Below, in pieces: positions 1-6,042 of a DNA stretch of 7,137 nt; the first letter of the stretch is position 1; each line of letters opens with the position of its first letter. The position numbers and the translations under genes were made by a program. The notes beneath the pieces were generated by a model. That model had not been told where the DNA came from, did not search any database, and worked only from the letters and a program-made list of their open reading frames with translations. The DNA is from an uncultured Actinomycetes bacterium (GTDB lineage Bacteria > Actinomycetota > Actinomycetes > Nanopelagicales > Nanopelagicaceae), in NCBI GenBank assembly GCA_903921405.1, contig CAIXPV010000116.1, positions 1 through 7,137 of the forward strand, read 5' to 3'.

Positions 1-1627
1 CCACATGGGTACTGACTGGTCGATCGATATCGATGGCAAGAAGTACACATCACAAGAGATTTCAGCCCGTGTATTGCAGAAGTTGAAGCGCGATGCCGAG
101 GCTTACTTAGGTGAGACTGTCACGGACGCAGTTATCACTGTCCCCGCATATTTCAATGACGCACAACGTCAAGCAACGAAAGAGGCCGGCGAAATTGCAG
201 GCCTGAACGTTCTGCGTATCATCAACGAACCAACAGCTGCTGCGCTCGCATCCGGTTTAGATAAGGCCGATCAAGAGCAGACAATTCTCGTTTTCGATTT
301 AGGTGGCGGAACTTTCGACGTTTCACTTCTAGAAATCGGTGATGGTGTTGTTGAAGTTAAGGCAACTAACGGCGATAACCACTTAGGTGGAGATGACTGG
401 GATCAAGCACTTGTTGACTTCCTTGTTCAGAGCTTTGGTTCACAAAACGGAATCGATTTAACAAAAGACAAGATGGCGATGCAACGTATTCGTGAAGCTG
501 CAGAAAAAGCAAAGATCGAACTCTCATCATCACAATCTGCATCAATCAACTTGCCATACATCACAGTAGATGCTGAAAAGAATCCACTGTTTATGGACGA
601 GACAATTACTCGCGCACAGTTCCAACAGTTAACTGGCGCACTGCTTGATCGTTGCAAGAAGCCTTTCCAAGCAGTTCTAAAAGACGCTGGAATTCCAATT
701 AGCAAGATTCAAAGCGTTGTACTTGTTGGTGGATCAACTCGTATGCCAGCAGTTGTAGATCTTGTTAAAGAGTTAACTGGCGGAAAAGAGCCAAATAAGG
801 GCGTAAACCCTGATGAAGTTGTAGCTGTTGGAGCATCTCTGCAAGCCGGTGTTCTTAAGGGTGAAGTTAAAGATGTTCTACTACTCGATGTCACACCGCT
901 ATCTCTTGGTATCGAAACCAAGGGTGGAGTTATGACTCGTTTAATCGAGCGCAACACAACGATTCCAACTAAGCGCAGTGAAGTATTTACAACTGCCGAT
1001 GATAATCAACCAGCAGTGCAGATTCAGGCCTACCAGGGCGAGCGTGAAATGGCGGCTTATAACAAGAAGCTAGGCATGTTCGAACTCACTGGTCTGCCAC
1101 CTGCTCCACGTGGAATTCCACAGATTGAAGTTACCTTCGATATTGATGCTAATGGAATCGTTCATGTATCTGCCAAGGATCTTGGTACAGGTAAGGAACA
1201 GAGCATGACCATCACTGGTGGTTCGGCACTTTCTAAAGATGAGATCAATCGCATGATGGAGGAAGCTGAATCACACGCCGAAGAAGATCGTCAGCGCAAA
1301 GAAGAGGCCGAGACTCGCAATGCTGGAGATTCACTTCTTTACTCAACACAAAAATTCATTAAGGATAATGAAGAAAAACTTAGTGAAGGTGAAGCGCTAG
1401 AGAAGAAGACTGAGACTGAGGCTGCACTTACTGAACTTCAGACCGCACTTGGTGGATCAAACTTCGAGATGATTAAGAGTGCAACTGAGAAGGTTGCAAC
1501 TGTTAGCCAAGCACTTGGTGCTGCACTGTATGCAAATGCAGCAGCTGCCGGTGAAGGTGCATCCGAATCAGCACCACATGAAGATGGCGTTGAAGATGCT
1601 GAAGTAATCGAAGAGAGCGAGGCATAA
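1..1627 (+). CDS. dnaK: Molecular chaperone DnaK (Hsp70), 5' end missing
   Basis: ATP-dependent cytosolic Hsp70 that binds unfolded peptides and cycles with DnaJ and GrpE. The reading frame is open from the first complete codon (position 2); the ATG at 5 is an internal Met, because mycobacterial DnaK has about 70 residues before the equivalent MGSDW, including phosphate-1 loop DLGTTNS. Numbering from that Met: VPAYFNDAQRQ at 46-56 (the proline switch and its Arg partner), NEPTAAAL at 74-81, phosphate-2 FDLGGGTFD at 97-105, adenosine motif VVLVGGSTRMP at 238-248, interdomain linker DVLLLDVTP at 290-298, then the substrate-binding beta domain, a charged helical lid (about 408-510) and an acidic tail ending DAEVIEESEA, like other actinobacterial DnaKs. 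A conserved Tyr after NEPTAAALA is Ser here (residue 83). It is the first visible gene of the operon; grpE follows after 2 bp. Identity is certain from length and motifs. Confidence 0.98.
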   Translation, partial: HMGTDWSIDIDGKKYTSQEISARVLQKLKRDAEAYLGETVTDAVITVPAYFNDAQRQATKEAGEIAGLNVLRIINEPTAAALASGLDKADQEQTILVFDLGGGTFDVSLLEIGDGVVEVKATNGDNHLGGDDWDQALVDFLVQSFGSQNGIDLTKDKMAMQRIREAAEKAKIELSSSQSASINLPYITVDAEKNPLFMDETITRAQFQQLTGALLDRCKKPFQAVLKDAGIPISKIQSVVLVGGSTRMPAVVDLVKELTGGKEPNKGVNPDEVVAVGASLQAGVLKGEVKDVLLLDVTPLSLGIETKGGVMTRLIERNTTIPTKRSEVFTTADDNQPAVQIQAYQGEREMAAYNKKLGMFELTGLPPAPRGIPQIEVTFDIDANGIVHVSAKDLGTGKEQSMTITGGSALSKDEINRMMEEAESHAEEDRQRKEEAETRNAGDSLLYSTQKFIKDNEEKLSEGEALEKKTETEAALTELQTALGGSNFEMIKSATEKVATVSQALGAALYANAAAAGEGASESAPHEDGVEDAEVIEESEA

Positions 1628-1629
1628 AA

Positions 1630-2121
1630 ATGCCGAGCGAGGAAATTGGTCTAGACGACCCAATAACCGGAATCATTGACGACGTAGTACCGGATCAAGT
1701 GATTGATCCGGTAGCTACATTAACCAATGATTTACAGCGGCTTCAGGCCGAATACGCTAACTATCGAAAGCGCGTTGAGCGCGATCGATCAGTTGCGCAC
1801 GAGATGGCTATTGGTGCGGTTCTAACTGAACTCTTAGCCTTGCTCGATGATGTTGATCGCGCCGAATCACATGGTGAATTAACTGGTGGATTCAAGGCAG
1901 TTGCCGATCAGTTGAACTCAATCACAGCCCGCATCGGTCTTGAAAAGTACGGAACCGAAGGCGAAGCTTTCGATCCGCAGATTCATGAGGCACTTATGCA
2001 CGATACATCGGCCGATGTTGCAGTACCCACTGCATCAAAGATTCTGCAGCCAGGATATAAATACAAGGAGCGCATATTGCGCCCTGCCCGTGTATCAGTA
2101 ACAGATCCAGCAGGAGCATAA
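1630..2121 (+). CDS. grpE: Nucleotide exchange factor GrpE
   Basis: GrpE acts as a homodimer that opens the DnaK nucleotide-binding domain and releases ADP. This 163-residue protein has an acidic, low-complexity N-terminus (1-29), a long dimerisation helix (about 30-70, LQRLQAEYANYRKRVERDR is typical), and the C-terminal beta-wing domain with the family signature FDPQIHEALMH at 114-124 and PGYKYKERILRPARVSV at 141-157. It is slightly shorter than many actinobacterial GrpEs, mostly because the disordered N-terminal arm is short. The ATG lies 2 bp after the dnaK stop, with a GAGG stretch about 7 bases upstream inside the end of dnaK, so translation is probably coupled. A strong inverted repeat falls inside codons 19-30 (separate entry). 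Identity is secure. Confidence 0.97.
   Translation: MPSEEIGLDDPITGIIDDVVPDQVIDPVATLTNDLQRLQAEYANYRKRVERDRSVAHEMAIGAVLTELLALLDDVDRAESHGELTGGFKAVADQLNSITARIGLEKYGTEGEAFDPQIHEALMHDTSADVAVPTASKILQPGYKYKERILRPARVSVTDPAGA
1684..1718 (+). promoter_or_regulatory. Intragenic RNA hairpin with GUGA tetraloop in 5' part of grpE
   Basis: An 11-bp perfect inverted repeat (1688-1698 with 1703-1713) encloses four bases GTGA (1699-1702), which in RNA is a GNRA tetraloop. Below it, GTAG (1684-1687) pairs with CTAC (1715-1718) around one bulged G at 1714, giving about 15 bp in total. It lies 54-88 bases into the grpE reading frame, over codons for the unconstrained acidic N-terminal arm. No T-run follows, so it does not look like an intrinsic terminator. 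Role is not known: possible mRNA processing or stability boundary between dnaK and grpE, a translation pause, or a DNA operator. The structure is directly visible; function is inference. Confidence 0.55.
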
Positions 2122-2127
2122 TTCTTC

Positions 2128-3045
2128 ATGGCCGCCAAAGATTTATACGAGAAGGACTTCTATAAAGTCTTAGGCATCGATAAAAAAGCTGGCGCCGATG
2201 AAATCAAAAAGAAGTACCGTGCTTTGGCGCGCGAACTTCACCCTGATAAAAACAAGGGCGATTCAGTCAAGGAAGAAAAGTTCAAGGGCATTTCTGAGGC
2301 CTATGAAATTCTCTCCGATACTAAAAAGCGCGCTGAATACGATGAAGCCAGATCCTTATACGAGCGTGGAGGTTTTCGCGCACCTATGGGTGGTGGCCAA
2401 CAGGGCGGGGATTTCAATGACATGTTTGGTGGTGGGAACCCCCAAGATATCTTTGCAAATCTATTTGGTGGCGGACGTCGTGGTCCACGCAAAGGCCAGG
2501 ATTTACAGACTGAGGCCAGCATTTCTTTTCGTGAATCTATTATCGGTACCACTTTAGATTTACGTCTTGCAACTGATCGTGGCGCTGACCAAAACATTAC
2601 TGCGCGAGTACCTGCAGGCGTAAACGATGGCGCCAAGATTCGCGTTAAAGGTAAGGGCGCTCCCGGAGAAGCTGGCCCAGGTGACTTATTCATCCTGTTG
2701 CACGTTAAGCCGCACCCAGTCTTTGGGCGCAAAGGTGAGAATCTCACTATGACATTGCCAATTACTTTTGCTGAAGCCGCATTAGGGGCCGATGTAAAGT
2801 TTCCAACGTTAAGCGGTGATGATGTAACTGTACGTATTGCACCGGGAACATCAAATGGTCGGACATTGCGCGTAAAAGGTCGCGGCGTAACTAAGGGCTC
2901 AACAACCGGAGATCTGCTGGTCAGCGTTGATGTACAAGTACCTCAACGTGTTGATGGCAAAGCGCTAGAAGCGCTCAAAATATTTGCACAGGAGACTTCA
3001 CGCGAAGATGTACGCGCAGATTTAACACATAAGGCGAAGATATGA
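2128..3045 (+). CDS. dnaJ: DnaJ/Hsp40 co-chaperone of class B (CbpA-like, no zinc finger)
   Basis: Hsp40 delivers unfolded clients to DnaK and stimulates its ATPase through the J domain. The 305-residue protein has a J domain at about 9-75 with HPD at 38-40, a Gly/Phe-rich region at about 81-118 (MGGGQQGG, FGGGN, LFGGGRRG), and two C-terminal beta-sandwich domains (about 123-285; VPAGVNDGAKIRVKG at 161-175, VRIAPGTSNGRTLRVKGRG at 235-253). There is no CXXCXGXG repeat and no cysteine at all: the position where the zinc finger is normally inserted is a short linker near residues 146-156. Length and layout equal CbpA/class B Hsp40 (about 306 residues) rather than the roughly 390-residue zinc-finger DnaJ1 of mycobacteria and streptomycetes. 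It begins 6 bp after grpE, with AGGAG at 2112-2116, and its stop overlaps the hspR start. cbpA would be an alternative symbol. Confidence 0.94.
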   Translation: MAAKDLYEKDFYKVLGIDKKAGADEIKKKYRALARELHPDKNKGDSVKEEKFKGISEAYEILSDTKKRAEYDEARSLYERGGFRAPMGGGQQGGDFNDMFGGGNPQDIFANLFGGGRRGPRKGQDLQTEASISFRESIIGTTLDLRLATDRGADQNITARVPAGVNDGAKIRVKGKGAPGEAGPGDLFILLHVKPHPVFGRKGENLTMTLPITFAEAALGADVKFPTLSGDDVTVRIAPGTSNGRTLRVKGRGVTKGSTTGDLLVSVDVQVPQRVDGKALEALKIFAQETSREDVRADLTHKAKI

Positions 3046-3431
3046 GTGAAGTGTTAGCAAACGAGTTACCATCTGATGATGCCGCTGTTTACGTTATCTC
3101 TGTCGCTGCAGAAATCTCTGGGCTACATCCGCAAACATTGCGTCATTACGATCGCTTGGGCTTAGTCTCACCAAACCGTACGGAAGGTCGCGATCGTCGC
3201 TATTCGCTGCGGGATATCGCATTGTTGCGCGCAGTACAAAAACTTGTAGGCGAAGGCATAAATCACGCAGGAGTCAAGAGAATTATCGAGTTGGAATCTG
3301 CAATGGCAAATTTAGCGATTGAAGTTGCGCAGCTGCGTATTGAAGTTGATGCCCTTGTTGATGCAAATCCGCCTAAAGGCTTAATGCGCCGCAACCGTAC
3401 TGAAGTGATCGTTTATAAAGAGGATAACTAG
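3042..3431 (+). CDS. hspR: MerR-family heat-shock repressor HspR
   Basis: HspR represses the dnaK operon (and often clpB) in Actinobacteria by binding HAIR inverted repeats; in Streptomyces, DnaK acts as co-repressor, giving feedback on chaperone level. The 129-residue protein has a winged helix-turn-helix at about 17-82 with the hallmark VAAEISGLHPQTLRHYDRLG (21-40), then GRDRRYSLRDIALLR (49-63) and GVKRIIELE (77-85), followed by a predicted coiled-coil dimerisation helix (about 83-107) and a short basic tail ending EVIVYKEDN, like the hydrophobic tail of mycobacterial HspR. The start overlaps the dnaJ stop by 4 bp (ATGA), implying translational coupling. Its TAG stop shares a CTAG with the stop of the convergent DUF1501 gene. 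The operon promoter and its HAIR sites would lie left of this window. Confidence 0.95.
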   Translation: MSEVLANELPSDDAAVYVISVAAEISGLHPQTLRHYDRLGLVSPNRTEGRDRRYSLRDIALLRAVQKLVGEGINHAGVKRIIELESAMANLAIEVAQLRIEVDALVDANPPKGLMRRNRTEVIVYKEDN

Positions 3432-4666
3432 AGGCTAGGTAAGAAATTAGTTCTACCGCTCCACTTACCTAAGCTTTGTTCGGCTGGAGATTTCAAAACC
3501 GACTCCAATACCGTTGCATATACGTCCCTAAAGTCGCTAGTTACAGCTAAATCGCCATCGATTAACTTAGAAAGCGATGGCTGGTCTCCATAAAAACCAC
3601 CCTTAACTTTTTCCCCAATAATAAACATTGGCCCAGCTGTGCCATGGTCTGTACCTTGAGATGCATTTCCTTTTACACGTCGACCGAATTCGCTGTAGAC
3701 CATCACAGTTACATCATTGAGGCGGGTTGTTGATTTTAGCTGGCTCATAAAGCGCGTGAGGGATGTCGATACAACTCCTAAGAGTTCAGCTTGAGCATTG
3801 GCTTCATTGGCGTGTGTATCAAAGCCTCCGAGAGAGACCGACCAAACTTTTGTGGGGCTTCCAGCAGAGATTAACTTTGCGACTACATCTAACTGCTGCG
3901 ACAAGTTGCTATCTCCACCAGCATTACCACCATTTACTGTTGGAAGATCTGTGGCAACTGGTGCAGGCAGTTTCAATATTGGTTGAATTGAAGTTGAGAC
4001 GCTAAATAAGTTACGCATCGATGTTGCAGCTGCCGCCATTAATGTGGAATCTGTGCGTGCAACTTTGGATAATTGAATGCACTGTGTTGCAAGCGTTCCC
4101 TTTGGAATCACCAAGCCACCAAGAGGTAGTGCAGAGCCAGAAATCTTTGTGCCTGCAAGCAATGGTGGAAGCACTGAACCAAGAGAGATTGCCAACATCG
4201 GGTCTTCTGGTTGTGAATCTAACCAGCGACCCAACCATCCGCTATTAATATGACGCTCAGGTGATGCACTTTGCCACTTTGCCATGGATGAAAAATGGGA
4301 GTGATCGGGTTTTGGATATCCCACTCCACGGATGATCGCCACTTTCTTTTGATCCCAAAGCCCTTTAATTCCAGCCATATTTGGGTTCAGAGCTAGCTCG
4401 GCATCCAATGGCAACATGGTCTCTGCTTTGTATGAGATATCAGGTCGAGAAGAAAAATAAATCGGATCCGTGTATGGAATTACCGTATTTAATCCATCGT
4501 TACCGCCATACAAAGTCACGACAACAAGAATTGGAGTATCAGCGGCCAGCGGACGATCGATGGCAGCTTGTGCAATTTGATCTAACGATAAGAAATTAGA
4601 TGCCACGCCAACTGCAGCGGCTCCGGTTGTAAGTTTTAGAAATTTGCGTCGGCTTAAAGTGTCCAT
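3428..4666 (-). CDS. DUF1501 family exported protein with Tat signal
   Basis: DUF1501 proteins belong to the alkaline-phosphatase/sulfatase-like superfamily; their substrate is not established. The 412-residue protein starts with a textbook twin-arginine signal: SRRKFLK at 5-11, a hydrophobic stretch at about 14-28 and a likely cleavage at AQA-A (32-35), so it should be exported folded. Family landmarks follow: LYGGNDGLNTVIPY (52-65), DHSHFSSMAKWQ (121-132), GGFDTHANE (280-288), SEFGRR (325-330), QGTDHGTAGP (337-346), and DFRDVYATVLE (378-388). Asp57, Asp283/His285 and Asp340/His341 are candidate metal ligands by analogy with the clan; I cannot confirm an intact catalytic nucleophile. It follows DUF1800 by 9 bp, and its SD sequence overlaps the DUF1800 stop, so the two are coupled. 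No transmembrane segment is evident after the signal. Family assignment is firm, function unknown. Confidence 0.9.
   Translation of the reverse strand: MDTLSRRKFLKLTTGAAAVGVASNFLSLDQIAQAAIDRPLAADTPILVVVTLYGGNDGLNTVIPYTDPIYFSSRPDISYKAETMLPLDAELALNPNMAGIKGLWDQKKVAIIRGVGYPKPDHSHFSSMAKWQSASPERHINSGWLGRWLDSQPEDPMLAISLGSVLPPLLAGTKISGSALPLGGLVIPKGTLATQCIQLSKVARTDSTLMAAAATSMRNLFSVSTSIQPILKLPAPVATDLPTVNGGNAGGDSNLSQQLDVVAKLISAGSPTKVWSVSLGGFDTHANEANAQAELLGVVSTSLTRFMSQLKSTTRLNDVTVMVYSEFGRRVKGNASQGTDHGTAGPMFIIGEKVKGGFYGDQPSLSKLIDGDLAVTSDFRDVYATVLESVLKSPAEQSLGKWSGRTNFLPSL
3436..3480 (+). terminator. Possible terminator hairpin downstream of hspR
   Basis: A perfect 8-bp inverted repeat, TAGGTAAG at 3436-3443 and CTTACCTA at 3464-3471, lies 5 bases after the hspR stop; with one bulged A (3472) the stem can extend by GC pairs (3434-3435 with 3473-3474). 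The 20-base loop is long, but the 3' arm runs into CTTTGTT (3474-3480), a weak U-rich tail in the + direction. Because hspR and DUF1501 have no intergenic space, any terminator for the chaperone operon must lie inside the 3' end of DUF1501, as this does. The minus direction lacks a clear T-run. Plausible, not strong. Confidence 0.35.
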
Positions 4667-4670
4667 GTGA

Positions 4671-4678
4671 TTCTCCTA
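4671..4678 (-). promoter_or_regulatory. Shine-Dalgarno of DUF1501 overlapping DUF1800 stop
   Basis: On the minus strand the string TAGGAGAA contains both the TAG stop of DUF1800 (4678-4676) and a strong AGGAGA ribosome binding site, 4-5 bases before the DUF1501 ATG at 4666-4664. This fixes the DUF1501 start and indicates that terminating ribosomes can re-initiate, keeping the two proteins in step. It is the clearest SD sequence in the window. Confidence 0.75.
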
Positions 4679-5974
4679 TGCACTCACGATATATTCAGGG
4701 CTGCATAAAGCAAGTAGAACAAATTGAGCGGGATCATTAATCGATGCCCGCAATGCGCTCTGTGTGCGCGCGCTCCATTCGGGTATGCCTAACCAATCGG
4801 CACTCTTTGAAACCCTGGCAGATGGTGCGAGGTTTTTAATAACAGTTAAATCACTTTGCTTAATTAACCATGTTGCAAAGGCAATTCGATACTGAGCAGT
4901 TGCAGACGATAACCACGCCTCACCTGCTGGCCAACCGCCAACATTAGGAGGAGAAAATGGAACTTGGCTCAACTTATCTAGGTAGCTTGTTAACTGGCCA
5001 GGCGTAGTTAGTTTAGAAGGCGTTAATTCAAGGGCACGGCACGCTGCGATAAACCATTCGACTGGTGATTTAACTAATGAGTAGCGCGCGGTGCTCATTA
5101 CAGGATCGTTTGCCATCGCTGTAACAGCACTCGCGATACTTCTATCGGCAAAAGATGCCTTGGCCGCAAAATTACTCGGCATATCCTCGCTGCTTGAAAT
5201 AAAACGATACCAAAGACGTTCGGCAATAAACTGCGCACAGTCATCTCGACTTACAAGAAAATCTGTCAGCGAATCACCATTAAATACCGCTGTTTTTCCC
5301 AATAAAGTCACGGGATTTTGGTCTCTGCGGTTTGGATTAATCGTGACAATACCGTTGCTGCGAACGACTTGATATCCAGTAAGTGCCCGCGCAATCGCCT
5401 TCACATCATCTTCGGTATAGCGATTTACTCCAAGAACAAAGAGCTCCATTAATTCGCGGCCCAAGTTTTCATTAGGAGCCTTTGCAGTGTTGTCTTGACC
5501 ATCTAACCAAAACTGTAAGGCGCCATCGTTGAGCATTTCCTTAGTCATCGCATTAAAATTGCCTAAAGCATGGGTTCGGAAAACTCTATTCTGCTTAAAC
5601 ATCGGAAATGGATAATTTAATTTTTGGATAGAGGTCGCCCAGTGTCCATGCCAAAACCATGTCATGCGCTCGGTCAACCCATGATCACTTAATGCCATGC
5701 GATCTAACCACCATAAAATCAACTGTTGACTTTGAAAGCGCACCTCAATTGTAAAAGGCACGACCTCTTTACTATTTGGTGCAGGTCTCTGCCCAAGGTC
5801 ACTTATTGCTGGCTCGATCACTTGGGCAGCACCTACGTCATTGGCAGGAACAGTTAATAAAGTCGAACGCGTTGCCTCAAGACCATTCTTAAGAGCTTGG
5901 GAATACTCCCCGGGACGCGGACCAAAACCAAAACGGTGAAAGAGTCGCGAAACTTCAAGCCGTTTAGCGTTCAT
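4676..5974 (-). CDS. DUF1800 family protein, no signal peptide
   Basis: DUF1800 proteins are of unknown function and are frequently encoded beside DUF1501. The 432-residue product begins directly with the family N-terminus, RLFHRFGFGPRPGEY (10-24, usually near RxxFG), followed by ERMTWFWHGHW (102-112), DGALQFWLDGQDN (150-162), PNENLGRELMELFVLG (167-182), YTEDDVKAIARALTGY (186-201), VKSPVEWFIAACRAL (301-315) and FSPPNVGGWPAGEAWL (340-355), all in the usual order and spacing. Clustered Trp/His in WFWHGHW and the acidic RELMEL helix are the likeliest functional sites, but no activity is known. It has no signal peptide, and a TAG three codons upstream of the ATG (5986-5984) rules out an upstream start. 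It probably heads a two-gene operon with DUF1501 from a leaderless-type promoter. It is full length for a DUF1800 domain. Confidence 0.9.
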   Translation of the reverse strand: MNAKRLEVSRLFHRFGFGPRPGEYSQALKNGLEATRSTLLTVPANDVGAAQVIEPAISDLGQRPAPNSKEVVPFTIEVRFQSQQLILWWLDRMALSDHGLTERMTWFWHGHWATSIQKLNYPFPMFKQNRVFRTHALGNFNAMTKEMLNDGALQFWLDGQDNTAKAPNENLGRELMELFVLGVNRYTEDDVKAIARALTGYQVVRSNGIVTINPNRRDQNPVTLLGKTAVFNGDSLTDFLVSRDDCAQFIAERLWYRFISSSEDMPSNFAAKASFADRSIASAVTAMANDPVMSTARYSLVKSPVEWFIAACRALELTPSKLTTPGQLTSYLDKLSQVPFSPPNVGGWPAGEAWLSSATAQYRIAFATWLIKQSDLTVIKNLAPSARVSKSADWLGIPEWSARTQSALRASINDPAQFVLLALCSPEYIVSA

Positions 5975-5980
5975 ATTCTC

Positions 5981-5986
5981 ACTCTA
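5981..5986 (-). promoter_or_regulatory. Candidate -10 box for leaderless DUF1800-DUF1501 transcript
   Basis: On the minus strand, TAGAGT (TANNNT) at 5986-5981 is followed by six bases and then the ATG of DUF1800. This spacing places the transcription start at or next to the A of the start codon, the common leaderless arrangement in Actinobacteria. No good -35 element is seen about 17 bp upstream. An alternative reading is that GAGTGAG serves as a weak SD of a leadered mRNA. The 6-bp inverted repeat TCACTC (5979-5984)/GAGTGA (5995-6000) overlaps this box and could be an operator. Confidence 0.4.
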
Positions 5987-6020
5987 AAGGTGTTGAGTGA
6001 ATAATGGGTGGAATGCTGGT

Positions 6021-6042
6021 AACCCACAAGGAACCCACAAAG
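6021..6042. repeat. Two 11-bp near-identical tandem units in the DUF1800/lysine-rich gene gap
   Basis: AACCCACAAGG (6021-6031) is followed immediately by AACCCACAAAG (6032-6042), one mismatch in eleven. The pair fills the part of the 68-bp intergenic gap (5975-6042) next to the stop of the lysine-rich gene and lies about 35-55 bp upstream of the DUF1800 -10 box. With one turn of helix as period it could be a pair of activator half-sites. On the minus strand GTGGGT (from the 6021-6031 unit) can also pair with ACCCAT further along (6009-6004), followed by TATT, a weak terminator for the lysine-rich gene. Role not known. Confidence 0.4.

Noticed and set aside
23..34. 12-bp perfect palindrome ATCGATATCGAT near the left edge
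   Set aside because: It is the direct result of the alternating Ile-Asp codons in the conserved DnaK segment WSIDIDGK; no loop or flanking structure suggests a site.
5..1627. ATG at position 5 as the real start of dnaK
   Set aside because: The frame is open to the left edge and the Met aligns to about residue 73 of mycobacterial DnaK; the N-terminal ATP-binding segment is simply outside the window.
2301..2747. 148-residue minus-strand open frame inside dnaJ, and 119-residue + strand frame at 2198-2557
   Set aside because: Both are shadows of the clearly conserved DnaJ frame, Pro/Ser-rich or without recognisable motifs.
3648..3662. CTTGAG strings inside DUF1501 (near 3654 and 3790) as HspR HAIR sites
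   Set aside because: Single half-sites without the inverted ACTCAAG partner at the seven-base spacing, and in coding sequence away from any promoter.
3428..5974. DUF1800-DUF1501 pair as a defence or toxin-antitoxin system
   Set aside because: Both are full-length members of exported or enzyme-like families with no nuclease, toxin or sensor domain visible, and no mobile-element context.
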